Shown here in pieces: positions 1-7,615 of a stretch of DNA of 16,436 nucleotides. Position 1 is the first letter of the stretch; each line of letters starts with the position of its first letter. The translations under genes were made by a program, and so were the position numbers. Source of the DNA: Cellvibrionaceae bacterium (GTDB taxonomy: Bacteria; Pseudomonadota; Gammaproteobacteria; Pseudomonadales; Cellvibrionaceae); the NCBI GenBank assembly GCA_027012915.1, contig JALUYN010000189.1, positions 1 through 16,436 on the forward strand, in the 5' to 3' direction. The notes under the pieces are model-generated. The model saw nothing but the letters and a program-made list of their open reading frames with translations, searched no databases and had not been told where the DNA came from.

Positions 1-2048
1 GTAGTGGCGACAGCACCATCCAATTTGACTCCGAACACTCGAAAACCACTCAAGACATTATTCACAGGCTTTATCGGCATCATTACAAAAAGCTGATCCT
101 CGACGATCAGCTTTCCTCACTCTATTTAGATAATCTTCTCGATACCCTTGATCCTAACCGCTACTACTTCCTAGACAGGGATATCAGCGAACTTGAGAAG
201 TACCGCTACGAGTTCGACAATATGCTGTCTGATGGCGATCTGGATGTAACCGAAAAAATCATGACCCTGTATTTTTCGCGCGCCAAAGATCGCCTGACCA
301 CTGTTGTTGCCTGGCTGGAATCTGAGGACTTTCAGTTTGATTTTGACCGCGACGAAAGCCTCGAACTGGAAAACAACGAGCGCCCATGGTCCCTTGATAA
401 CTCCGAACTTGATGATTACTGGCGCAAGCGAGTAAAGCTCAATGTGCTGAATCTGGTTCTCTCGGGAGAATCAGAGCAAGAGGCCCGAGAAACCATTGCC
501 AAGCGTTTTAAGAACCAACTTCAGCGTCTAAATCAACAGTCATCTGAAGATGCTTATGAAATAGCTATGAACGCCCTTACGGAGCTGTACGATCCGCATA
601 CCAGTTATATGGCACCGCGCACCCACGAAAGCTTTAACATCAGCATGTCCTTATCACTGGAGGGCATAGGCGCAGTCTTACAGATGGACGACAACCACAC
701 CAAGGTTGTACGTCTGATCAAGGCTGGTCCCGCGGATAAAAGCGGTGACCTGCAACCGGCCGATCGCATTATCGCTGTTGGTCAGGGTAGCGATGGAGAG
801 ATGGTGGATGTGGTCGGATGGCGTCTGGACGATGTTGTCGACCTGGTCCGAGGACCAAAGAACTCAGTGGTTAAACTAACCATAATTCCCGCAAATTCAA
901 TGGGCTCAACTGACTACAAGACAATTCAGATTACGCGAGGCAAGGTCAAGCTCGAAGAGCAGTCAGCGCAAAAGGCCGTAGTTGATCTCATCGATGATCA
1001 CGGGGAGCTCCACAAAATCGGTATTATTCATATACCCGCGTTCTACGTAGACTTCGAAGCCTATCGCCGCAATGACCCCAACTTTAAGAGCACCACTCGC
1101 GACGTCTATCGACTGCTGAAAGAACTGTCTCGTGAGAATATCGACGGCTTGATTATCGATTTACGTGACAATGGCGGCGGCTCTTTGAATGAAGCCACTA
1201 CGCTTACCGATTTGTTTATCGATCAAGGGCCAGTGGTTCAAATTCGCCAGAGTAATAACCGCATATTGAGAAATCACAATTCCAGACTGCCCGCAGTCTA
1301 CAAAGGCCCTCTGCTCGTCTTGACCAATCGCCTCAGCGCTTCGGCATCAGAGATCTTTGCCGGTGCCATACAAGACTACAAGCGCGGCCTGATTGTCGGC
1401 ACCCAATCTTTCGGCAAAGGCACCGTGCAGTCTCTGATCGGCGTCCATCAGGGACAGCTAAAAGTGACTGAATCCAAGTTCTATCGAGTCTCTGGCGACA
1501 GCACGCAACACCGAGGAGTGATTCCCGACATTCTGTACCCCAAATTAATCAACCCAGAAGATGTTGGGGAAAGCAGTTACGAAAACGCCCTGCCCTGGGA
1601 TCAGATTCGCGCCGCAAGCCACCGCTCATATTACGATATCGACCATGTCATCGCGCCCCTGGCAGCTAGGCACAACGAACGAAAACTCGAAGACCCGGAT
1701 TTTACTTTTCTTATTCGACAAGCCCAGCGACTCGCCAAGTCCAAGCGCGAAGATCAGGTTTCACTTAATTTGAAAGAGAGACAAGCGGAGAAAAGTGAAG
1801 CGGAACAGGAAGCACTGGCGAGTGAGAATCAGCGCAGGTCAGAGAAAGGCCTGGAAGAGTTTGCCACCATCGAGCAATGGCGTGAAGACACTAAGGCTGA
1901 GCGAGAAAAACAACAGGGCCGCTATCTGGATACCTCCATTACCATCGAAAAAGACCCTCTATTGGGTGAAGCTGGTTATATTCTAGTCGACTGGCTGAAC
2001 CTGTCCCAGGGAAAGCGCATGGCACAAACCCAACCTCACCAACCATAA
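1..2048 (+). CDS. prc: Tail-specific (C-terminal processing) protease Prc, 5' end outside window
   Basis: Periplasmic serine protease that degrades or trims proteins from their C-terminus, acting on cell-wall enzymes and lipoproteins in E. coli. The reading frame is open from base 3, so the start and signal peptide lie upstream; 681 residues are visible, against about 680 for whole E. coli Prc. In visible-residue numbering, an N-terminal helical domain comes first, a PDZ domain spans about 213-305, and the S41 protease core follows. The catalytic Ser is S447 in RLSASASE and the Lys is K472 in FGKGTVQ, 25 residues apart as in E. coli Prc. The DNGGG motif lies just before. The Prc C-terminal domain (ALPWDQI, near 526) and a charged helical tail complete it. 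xthA follows after 24 bases on the same strand. Identity is secure; only the 5' end is missing. Confidence 0.97.
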   Translation, partial: SGDSTIQFDSEHSKTTQDIIHRLYRHHYKKLILDDQLSSLYLDNLLDTLDPNRYYFLDRDISELEKYRYEFDNMLSDGDLDVTEKIMTLYFSRAKDRLTTVVAWLESEDFQFDFDRDESLELENNERPWSLDNSELDDYWRKRVKLNVLNLVLSGESEQEARETIAKRFKNQLQRLNQQSSEDAYEIAMNALTELYDPHTSYMAPRTHESFNISMSLSLEGIGAVLQMDDNHTKVVRLIKAGPADKSGDLQPADRIIAVGQGSDGEMVDVVGWRLDDVVDLVRGPKNSVVKLTIIPANSMGSTDYKTIQITRGKVKLEEQSAQKAVVDLIDDHGELHKIGIIHIPAFYVDFEAYRRNDPNFKSTTRDVYRLLKELSRENIDGLIIDLRDNGGGSLNEATTLTDLFIDQGPVVQIRQSNNRILRNHNSRLPAVYKGPLLVLTNRLSASASEIFAGAIQDYKRGLIVGTQSFGKGTVQSLIGVHQGQLKVTESKFYRVSGDSTQHRGVIPDILYPKLINPEDVGESSYENALPWDQIRAASHRSYYDIDHVIAPLAARHNERKLEDPDFTFLIRQAQRLAKSKREDQVSLNLKERQAEKSEAEQEALASENQRRSEKGLEEFATIEQWREDTKAEREKQQGRYLDTSITIEKDPLLGEAGYILVDWLNLSQGKRMAQTQPHQP

Positions 2049-2072
2049 AACTTCGAGATACAGAACCATTCC

Positions 2073-2888
2073 ATGAAAGTAGTTTCATTTAACGTCAACA
2101 GCGTTCGTATGCGAATGCACCAACTGCAAGCCGTTATCGAGAGGCACAACCCCGAGTTTATTGGCCTTCAGGAAACCAAGGTCACCGACGAAGAATTCCC
2201 GGAAGCAGCGATAAATGAACTGGGCTATAACGTTGTATTCCATGGTCAGAAAACTCACTACGGCGTTGCTCTACTGTGTCGTTCGCCAATCCTAGCCTCG
2301 AGCAAGGGCTATCCAACGGATACCGAGGATGACCAAAAGCGATTTGTCGCCGCTACTTGTGAATCACCATTGGGTAACGGTCGCATAACCGTTATCAATG
2401 GTTATTTTCCCCAGGGAGAATCACGAGAGCACCCAACAAAATTCCCCAACAAAAAGAAATTCTATGAAGATCTGAATCTCTATCTGGAAGCCAATCATTC
2501 TCCGGATGAACAGCTTATCGTTATGGGGGATCTCAACATCTCCCCGGAAGATATTGATATCGGTATTGGGGAAGACAATAGAAAACGCTGGCTACGAACC
2601 GGAAAGTGCAGCTTTCTCCCTGAGGAGAGAGAGTGGCTATCAACCCTGAAATCCTGGGGCTTGAAAGACAGCTACCGAATCATACACCCCGACAGCAACG
2701 ACACATTCAGCTGGTTTGACTACCGCAGCAAAGGCTTTGAACGCGAGCCCAAGCGGGGTTTGAGGATTGATCTAATTCTAACGACGGATAGTCTGAGCGA
2801 GCGCTGCACCGACGCCGGCGTCGACTACGACGTACGCGCCATGGAGAAACCTTCGGACCACGCCCCTATTTGGAGCGCCTTTAAATAG
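2073..2888 (+). CDS. xthA: Exodeoxyribonuclease III
   Basis: Cytoplasmic base-excision-repair enzyme: class II AP endonuclease, 3'-5' exonuclease and 3'-phosphatase on double-stranded DNA. At 271 residues it matches the usual length (268 in E. coli). The EEP-superfamily active-site residues are present: N7 in SFNVNS, E34 in LQETK, D153 and N155 in GDLNIS, and D262-H263 in SDHAPIW. Long blocks such as [18 protein letters not shown] and [11 protein letters not shown] agree with E. coli XthA. The ATG at 2073 aligns with the E. coli N-terminus (MKFVSFN), although the ribosome-binding site is weak. It sits 24 bases after prc with no terminator seen between them, so co-transcription is possible. 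Its stop is 4 bases from the stop of the convergent kinase gene. Confidence 0.98.
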   Translation: MKVVSFNVNSVRMRMHQLQAVIERHNPEFIGLQETKVTDEEFPEAAINELGYNVVFHGQKTHYGVALLCRSPILASSKGYPTDTEDDQKRFVAATCESPLGNGRITVINGYFPQGESREHPTKFPNKKKFYEDLNLYLEANHSPDEQLIVMGDLNISPEDIDIGIGEDNRKRWLRTGKCSFLPEEREWLSTLKSWGLKDSYRIIHPDSNDTFSWFDYRSKGFEREPKRGLRIDLILTTDSLSERCTDAGVDYDVRAMEKPSDHAPIWSAFK

Positions 2889-2892
2889 AACC

Positions 2893-5091
2893 CTAGCGCC
2901 CGAGCCAGCGAATTAAGCGCGCTTCAATATCATCGTAGCGCACTGGTTTGGGTAGGTAGTCGTCCATTCCTGCCGCGAAGCAAGAGGCTTTATCAGCATC
3001 GTTAGTATGTGCAGTCATAGCCACGATGGGGACATGACTGACATTACCGGCTTCCGCCTCGCGCTTGCGAATGGCCTTGGAGGCATCAAAACCGTCCATT
3101 TCAGGCATCTGACAATCCATAAACACTATATCTATCTCTCGCTGCTCCATCAGCTTTAGCGCTTCATAGCCATTATTGGCGAGACTGACAGTGTATCCGA
3201 GCTTCTCCAGCATTCCCTGGGTTACCATTTGGTTAACCCTATGATCATCCACCAACAATACCTCTTTGCCCTGCCCCATTTCATGGTTGTGTTCAGCATC
3301 AAGACATTTGGGTAGAGGTTTATCAAACAATAAATGGCAAAGGTACTCATGGAAGCGGCCACTGATGACCGGCCGGTAGAGAGCCGAGATCTGATCGCTG
3401 CTGTCAATAAGTGCCTTTAGTCTTGGGTTACTGCTATCCGTATGCTGTAGAAACAGGATCTGTTTCAATTCCGGGTAGCGATCTTCGGCGTTGAGCCCCG
3501 CAAGAAAATCGAGCTTCTCGTTATCCTGAATTTGAGAAAGGCTGGTCAACATAACCGCAAAAGGATGCTCATGAGCCCTGGCCTCATCGAGCCTGCGTTC
3601 AGCCTGAGTTTGGTCTGAGACGGTTTCTATCATCAAACCCCAATCTTCAATTTCTTTTACCCAGAAATTGTTTACTTCAAGATCCGTGAAAAAAAGCACC
3701 CGCTGACGATTGAGCTTGGGAATACTACGCACGGTTGCCGGCTGCCGGTTAGTCACTTCCAAAGGCAGCCGAGCCTTGATTTTTCGCTCGTTGCTCTCGG
3801 TTACTATTAGCTCGAAGGTACCAGACATGCATTCAACAAGCCCCTTACACAGAGACAGCCACAAACTGGTGGAAGTAGCCGCAACTTTTGATACTGAATG
3901 AGCGAGAACCTGGCGCTCGCCGGCGATTACCTGCGCCTCATCTGCAATCACCAGATTAAGGTAACCCATATCATCGGCATCGCGATCAAAACTAATGTTA
4001 ACTGTCACACGTCCGTGCTCATTGATTTTTATGGCATTGGACAAAAGATTGTTAAACACTTGACCTACACGCTTAATATCACCATTCACGCGCAACGGCA
4101 GATCGGTCGCAAGCTGATAGTCCAATTCAATACTCTGCTGATGAGCTGTAGAGGCCTGCTGCACTATCCACTGCTCGAGGCGGGTTCGCAAATTGAAAAT
4201 ACTGTTTTCGAGAACCAGACTGCGATTGCTGATCTTGGCGAAGTCGACGATATTGTTTACCAGATCCAGCTGGCTCTTAGCCGCCTTCTCGGCAAGCTGC
4301 AGCAGGTCTTGTTGCTGCTGGCTGAGCTTACTGTCCGTCAGTAAAGTCAATCCACCGAGAATATCGTTAAGCGAGGTTCGAAACTCGTGCCCAAGACTGT
4401 TGAGAAATTCCGCGTTAAGGTCCACAGAAGCATCGACATTGCGTTTCTCTGCCTCCAGAACTTTGGTTCGCTGAGTCAACGCGAAGTTGGCCTCAAGCCG
4501 CTGCCAATAATTATCGTGCAGATTCTCTACCTGCTGATGCAGTAGCACATAAAAAATCAGCATCATCAGGCTGTACATATAACCGTCAAATCCACCCATC
4601 CACAAAGCAGCCAAGGCTGGCGGAATAATGGATATAAACTGGTAGATGTGGCTGAATTTTTTGTAAGGAGAGAGCGAGCTGGTGACAGTCGCCTGAAAAA
4701 TTACGGTGTAGATCCAGAGGATTGGCGTCTCCCCTACCATCCCCAGTGTCAGAGTCGTTGCTATCAAGATGACCGTCCACCAGGCTGCACCGAGCAGCGT
4801 GGTGGCAAAATAAAGATTACGCCAGCGCTGCGGTCCCTTGGCGTAGATAGCTTCAAAGCGCAGCAAGAAAAAAGTGCGCATAATAACAATGACAAAAAAA
4901 CCAACGGTCAACCCTACCGCAAGCTCGGGCTGCATTACTCGCATGTAACCAAACGCCAGACAGATAGTGTAAGCCAAAAGACTGAACGCAAGACCGCGGC
5001 GACTATACTTCGCGAGTTTTTCGTCGCTTTCCCGAATAATTTTGCGATCACGCTGAACTTTGCTGGATGGCGTAAATAGCTGCATACTCAT
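2893..5091 (-). CDS. Membrane hybrid sensor histidine kinase with degenerate ATPase domain
   Basis: 732 residues. Six predicted membrane helices (about 33-52, 57-75, 93-117, 121-140, 149-166, 170-186) form an integral sensor region with no large periplasmic domain. A short coiled linker leads to a dimerisation/phosphoacceptor helix with H235 in GHEFRTS; the usual Pro after the Thr is Ser. The HATPase domain keeps the N-box (FNNLLSNAIK, N348/N352). It lacks the G1 DxGxG motif (ADEAQ, 383-387) and the G2 GTGLGL glycines (TSTSLWLSL, 406-414). A receiver-like domain at about 463-590 lacks the phosphoacceptor Asp (T516 at its place). The last domain (609-732) is an intact receiver: D615/D616, phosphosite D659, T693, K715. 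ATG 5091 and ATG 5085 are both possible starts; a GAG six bases upstream suits the second. The signal is unknown. It may be a pseudokinase or scaffold, or may be phosphorylated by another kinase. Confidence 0.92.
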   Translation of the reverse strand: MSMQLFTPSSKVQRDRKIIRESDEKLAKYSRRGLAFSLLAYTICLAFGYMRVMQPELAVGLTVGFFVIVIMRTFFLLRFEAIYAKGPQRWRNLYFATTLLGAAWWTVILIATTLTLGMVGETPILWIYTVIFQATVTSSLSPYKKFSHIYQFISIIPPALAALWMGGFDGYMYSLMMLIFYVLLHQQVENLHDNYWQRLEANFALTQRTKVLEAEKRNVDASVDLNAEFLNSLGHEFRTSLNDILGGLTLLTDSKLSQQQQDLLQLAEKAAKSQLDLVNNIVDFAKISNRSLVLENSIFNLRTRLEQWIVQQASTAHQQSIELDYQLATDLPLRVNGDIKRVGQVFNNLLSNAIKINEHGRVTVNISFDRDADDMGYLNLVIADEAQVIAGERQVLAHSVSKVAATSTSLWLSLCKGLVECMSGTFELIVTESNERKIKARLPLEVTNRQPATVRSIPKLNRQRVLFFTDLEVNNFWVKEIEDWGLMIETVSDQTQAERRLDEARAHEHPFAVMLTSLSQIQDNEKLDFLAGLNAEDRYPELKQILFLQHTDSSNPRLKALIDSSDQISALYRPVISGRFHEYLCHLLFDKPLPKCLDAEHNHEMGQGKEVLLVDDHRVNQMVTQGMLEKLGYTVSLANNGYEALKLMEQREIDIVFMDCQMPEMDGFDASKAIRKREAEAGNVSHVPIVAMTAHTNDADKASCFAAGMDDYLPKPVRYDDIEARLIRWLGR

Positions 5092-5168
5092 CTCGTACGA
5101 TTTTTTGTCAGTATAACCCCTGCAGGCACAAGGGATTAATTCTCTGATTTACTGCGAATAGCAGCAGT

Positions 5169-5369
5169 TTATTCCTGGATAAAGTAGATCAATACATTCT
5201 TGATCAAGAAGCCCAGCATGCAGAGGCCTAATACCAAGAACAGAATAAACGTTCCAAAACGCCCAGCTTTTGACTCTTTAGCCAAATCCCAGACAATAAA
5301 TACCATAAAGCAAATAAGACCGCCGATACCGAGATACAGCGACCAGGCTTCAAATGCTTCGATGTCCAT
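5169..5369 (-). CDS. DUF2788 family small membrane protein
   Basis: 66 residues with two predicted membrane helices (about 10-29 and 39-63), joined by a short basic loop (AKESKAGRFG). The N-terminal SLYLGIGGLI and the FIVWDLAK segment are those I associate with DUF2788, a short gammaproteobacterial inner-membrane family of unknown function. The start is supported by a GAGGT ribosome-binding site at 5376-5380, six bases before the ATG. It lies between the etfBA terminator and the hybrid kinase gene, 77 bases upstream of the latter on the same strand, with no convincing terminator between, so it may be co-transcribed with the kinase. No function is assigned. Confidence 0.85.
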   Translation of the reverse strand: MDIEAFEAWSLYLGIGGLICFMVFIVWDLAKESKAGRFGTFILFLVLGLCMLGFLIKNVLIYFIQE

Positions 5370-5411
5370 CCAACTACCTCAGAAAAATGCCTTCACCGAA
5401 GGCTATAAACC

Positions 5412-5440
5412 AAAAAAGCCGGCGATACGCCGGCTTTTTC
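5412..5440 (-). terminator. Rho-independent terminator after etfA, symmetrical
   Basis: Perfect stem: GCCGGCG (5418-5424) pairs with CGCCGGC (5428-5434) around loop ATA. The flanking A-run (5412-5417) and T-run (5435-5439) extend the pairing. On the minus strand it follows the etfA stop by about 42 bases and ends in six U, so it terminates etfBA. The A/T symmetry would let it work on the plus strand too, but no plus-strand gene ends here. Confidence 0.92.
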
Positions 5441-5481
5441 TATTCCGAAAACCAAATTTCGGAGTGCTTCAAACGCTTGGC

Positions 5482-6408
5482 TTAAAGCTTGCCGTCCAGC
5501 TCAGGAACAGCGTCAAACAGGTCTGCAACCAGACCGTAGTCTGCAACCTGGAAGATTGGAGCTTCTTCGTCTTTGTTGATAGCAACAATGACTTTACTGT
5601 CTTTCATACCCGCCAAGTGCTGGATCGCACCGGAGATACCGACAGCAACGTACAGCTCAGGAGCAACGATCTTACCGGTCTGACCAACCTGCATGTCGTT
5701 AGGTACAAAGCCTGCGTCAACGGCAGCACGAGAAGCACCAACGCCAGCACCCAGCTTGTCAGCAACTTTGTACAGCATTTCGAAGTTGTCGCCATTCTGC
5801 ATACCACGACCACCAGAGATAACAATCTTGGCAGCGGTCAGTTCAGGACGATCACTCTTGGCCAGTTCTTCACCAACGAAGGAAGAAACACCAGCGTCTT
5901 GGCCAGCAGCGTCTTCAACGGCAGCAGAACCACCTTCAGCAGCAACGGCGTCAAAAGCAGTACCACGAACGGTGATGACTTTAATGGCATCAGAGCTCTG
6001 TACGGTAGCAATAACGTTACCAGCGTAAACAGGACGCTTGAAGGTATCTGCACTTTCTACAGAGATGATGTCTGAAATGGCCTGAACGTCCAGCAGCGCA
6101 GCCGCGCGAGGAGCAATGTTCTTACCGTTGGAAGTGGCAGGAGCCAGAATGTGGGTGTAATTTTTACCCAATTCAGCGACCAGCAGTGCAACGTTCTCAG
6201 CCAATTGGTTAGCAAAAGCAGCGTCGTCAGCTTTGATTACTTTGCTAACGCCTTCAGCTGCAGCAGCAGCGGTAGCAGCGCCACCACAGTCAGCACCAGC
6301 AACCAGTACGTCAATGTCACCGCCAATAGCCTTCGCAGCCGCAATGGTATTCAGGGTCGCGCCCTTGAGGCTGGCGTTGTCGTGTTCAGCAATTACTAAA
6401 ATGCTCAT
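5482..6408 (-). CDS. etfA: Electron transfer flavoprotein alpha subunit
   Basis: EtfA carries the FAD of the EtfAB heterodimer, a soluble carrier that takes electrons from acyl-CoA and similar dehydrogenases and delivers them to ETF-quinone oxidoreductase. The 308-residue length is typical. The N-terminal alpha/beta domain begins SILVIAEHD. The C-terminal FAD domain shows SGGRGM (198-203), [10 protein letters not shown] (224-233), and the family signature from [16 protein letters not shown] (from 250) to [12 protein letters not shown], ending in DYGLVADLF. Its ATG overlaps the etfB TAA by one base (TAATG), so translation is coupled and the two form one operon. The symmetric terminator at 5412-5440 follows. 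Confidence 0.98.
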   Translation of the reverse strand: MSILVIAEHDNASLKGATLNTIAAAKAIGGDIDVLVAGADCGGAATAAAAAEGVSKVIKADDAAFANQLAENVALLVAELGKNYTHILAPATSNGKNIAPRAAALLDVQAISDIISVESADTFKRPVYAGNVIATVQSSDAIKVITVRGTAFDAVAAEGGSAAVEDAAGQDAGVSSFVGEELAKSDRPELTAAKIVISGGRGMQNGDNFEMLYKVADKLGAGVGASRAAVDAGFVPNDMQVGQTGKIVAPELYVAVGISGAIQHLAGMKDSKVIVAINKDEEAPIFQVADYGLVADLFDAVPELDGKL

Positions 6409-7157
6409 TAGATTACCTTCGCCTCATTCTTCAGTTTGTCTACCAGTTCAGCAACGTCTGCAACTTTGATACCCGCCTGACGTTCTGCAGGTGGCTCAAC
6501 TTTCAGAGTTTGAACGCGAGGAGCAACATCAACACCCAGATCTTCTGGAGTGGTGGTGTCCAGAGGCTTTTTCTTAGCCTTCATGATGTTAGGCAGAGAT
6601 GCGTAACGTGGCTCGTTCAAGCGCAGATCGGTAGTAACGATCGCAGGCAGGTTCAGAGCAACTGTTTGCAGACCGCCATCAATTTCACGCGTAACGTTTA
6701 CTTTGCCATCTTCTACAGCAACTTCGGATGCGAAGGTACCTTGAGGCATGCCAGTCAATGCACCCAGCATCTGACCAGTTTGGTTGTTGTCGCCGTCGAT
6801 GGACTGCTTACCCATGATGATCATGTCTGGGCTTTCTTTCTCAACGATGGCTTTCAGGCACTTGGCTACTGCCAGAGGCTGCAATTCAGCGTCTGTTTCT
6901 ACCAGGATGCCGCGGTCGGCGCCCAGAGCCATAGCGGTACGAATTTGTTCTTGAGACTGCTTAGGTCCCATAGAAACGGCTACGATTTCGGTAGCTGTGC
7001 CCTTCTCTTTCAGGCGAACTGCTTCTTCAACAGCGATTTCGCAGAAAGGGTTAATGGACATCTTGGCGTTGGCGATATCAACGTCGGTACCGTCGGACTT
7101 CGGACGAACCTTAACGTTGTAGTCAACCACACGTTTAACTGCAACAAGAATCTTCAT
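6408..7157 (-). CDS. etfB: Electron transfer flavoprotein beta subunit
   Basis: EtfB (249 residues, normal length) binds AMP and pairs with EtfA; its recognition loop docks partner dehydrogenases. The N-terminus [18 protein letters not shown] and the blocks [20 protein letters not shown] and [18 protein letters not shown] are characteristic of the family. First gene of etfBA, with a one-base overlap into etfA. The ribosome-binding site before the ATG is weak (TGGAA about ten bases upstream), but the N-terminus fits family members exactly. It is divergent from ETF-QO across a long control region that holds a candidate promoter (7313-7341) and a Fur-box-like palindrome (7350-7368). The implied 5' leader is about 150 nt. 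Confidence 0.98.
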   Translation of the reverse strand: MKILVAVKRVVDYNVKVRPKSDGTDVDIANAKMSINPFCEIAVEEAVRLKEKGTATEIVAVSMGPKQSQEQIRTAMALGADRGILVETDAELQPLAVAKCLKAIVEKESPDMIIMGKQSIDGDNNQTGQMLGALTGMPQGTFASEVAVEDGKVNVTREIDGGLQTVALNLPAIVTTDLRLNEPRYASLPNIMKAKKKPLDTTTPEDLGVDVAPRVQTLKVEPPAERQAGIKVADVAELVDKLKNEAKVI

Positions 7158-7312
7158 GGGTATTCCATTCGCTTATCTGATTGAGGATAAAACACCGGGT
7201 AACGATGTAACCGCAGTCCCGGGTTTCCACGGCTCGAATTCTCTCTAATATCGGGCTGGACAGAGTCACACCCGGATTTCGAGCGGCACGTATGGTGACC
7301 CTTTCACCCCCT

Positions 7313-7341
7313 AAAATCAATACCTCTAACGATTTAGTCAA
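7313..7341 (-). promoter_or_regulatory. Candidate sigma-70 promoter for etfBA
   Basis: On the minus strand, TTGACT (7336-7341) is followed after 17 bases by GATTTT (7313-7318). The -35 is good and the -10 poor (it keeps the A at position 2 and the final T). Transcription would start about 150 bases before the etfB ATG. This is the best candidate seen for the operon but is not certain. Confidence 0.35.
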
Positions 7342-7349
7342 CAAATATG

Positions 7350-7368
7350 GATGAGAACGACTCTCATT
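7350..7368. promoter_or_regulatory. Fur-box-like palindrome upstream of etfB promoter
   Basis: Inverted repeat ATGAGA-N5-TCTCAT (7351-7356 / 7362-7367). The 15-base core TGAGAACGACTCTCA matches the 7-1-7 Fur pattern TGATAATNATTATCA at 10 of 14 defined positions. It is closer still to the TGAGAAT-type sites common in pseudomonads. It lies about eight bases upstream of the candidate etfB -35 and about 100 bases upstream of the ETF-QO -35. Another regulator with a similar palindrome is possible. Confidence 0.35.
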
Positions 7369-7466
7369 TGACGCCATTTGACCATTGCTGGCGTGCAAAT
7401 CAGGCTTATTGATTCAATTTCAATCACCAGGGCTGATATTAACAGTAAGAATGAAGCTATTAGACA

Positions 7467-7495
7467 TTGGTACGATCTGACAAGCCCTATATAAT
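7467..7495 (+). promoter_or_regulatory. Sigma-70 promoter for ETF-QO
   Basis: TTGGTA (7467-7472), a 17-base spacer, then a perfect TATAAT (7490-7495). The predicted start, near 7502, leaves a leader of about 114 nt before the GTG at 7616. An inverted repeat CGAA-N7-TTCG (7509-7523) lies just downstream of the predicted start, where a repressor would act. Confidence 0.65.
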
Positions 7496-7602
7496 TGCAC
7501 AAAAATTTCGAAAGCAATGTTCGGAATAGAGAATTAATGCTTTGGAGACGGGCAACGAGGTTTCTGTGTCTACCAAAGCCATACTTTTTAGAAATATCAG
7601 TT

Positions 7603-7607
7603 AGGAG
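7603..7607 (+). promoter_or_regulatory. Ribosome-binding site that sets the ETF-QO start
   Basis: AGGAG at 7603-7607 is eight bases before the GTG at 7616. It overlaps the earlier GTG at 7607 and is only two bases from the ATG at 7610, so neither of those can use it. The ATG at 7631 is too far away. Confidence 0.7.
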
Positions 7608-7615
7608 TGATGCCT

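Larger units (their letters stand above)
7158..7615. other. Divergent etfB / ETF-QO control region
   Basis: 458 bases without a convincing gene. A minus-strand frame of 87 codons (7135-7398) has no ribosome-binding site and resembles no protein I know. The region contains a good plus-strand promoter (7467-7495), a weaker minus-strand promoter (7313-7341), a Fur-box-like palindrome (7350-7368), two CATTTGAC copies ten bases apart (7365-7372 and 7375-7382), and an inverted repeat just downstream of the ETF-QO promoter (7509-7523). The etfB leader contains CCGGG/CCCGG blocks at 7195-7199, 7218-7223 and 7271-7275. Two of them could pair around an 18-base loop. Confidence 0.7.

Noticed and set aside
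4648..5079. Long plus-strand frame of 143 codons opposite the kinase N-terminus
   Set aside because: Shadow of the membrane-helix coding region of the kinase; composition is not protein-like and there is no start signal.
5145..5171. Hairpin ACTGC/GCAGT between DUF2788 and the kinase as a terminator
   Set aside because: Only five pairs and no U-tract on the minus strand.
5200..6075. 291-codon plus-strand frame opposite etfA
   Set aside because: Antisense shadow of etfA, crossing the terminator at 5412-5440; etfA conservation explains the open frame.
7135..7398. 87-codon minus-strand frame between etfB and ETF-QO
   Set aside because: Overlaps the etfB start and the regulatory elements, has no ribosome-binding site, and has no family resemblance.
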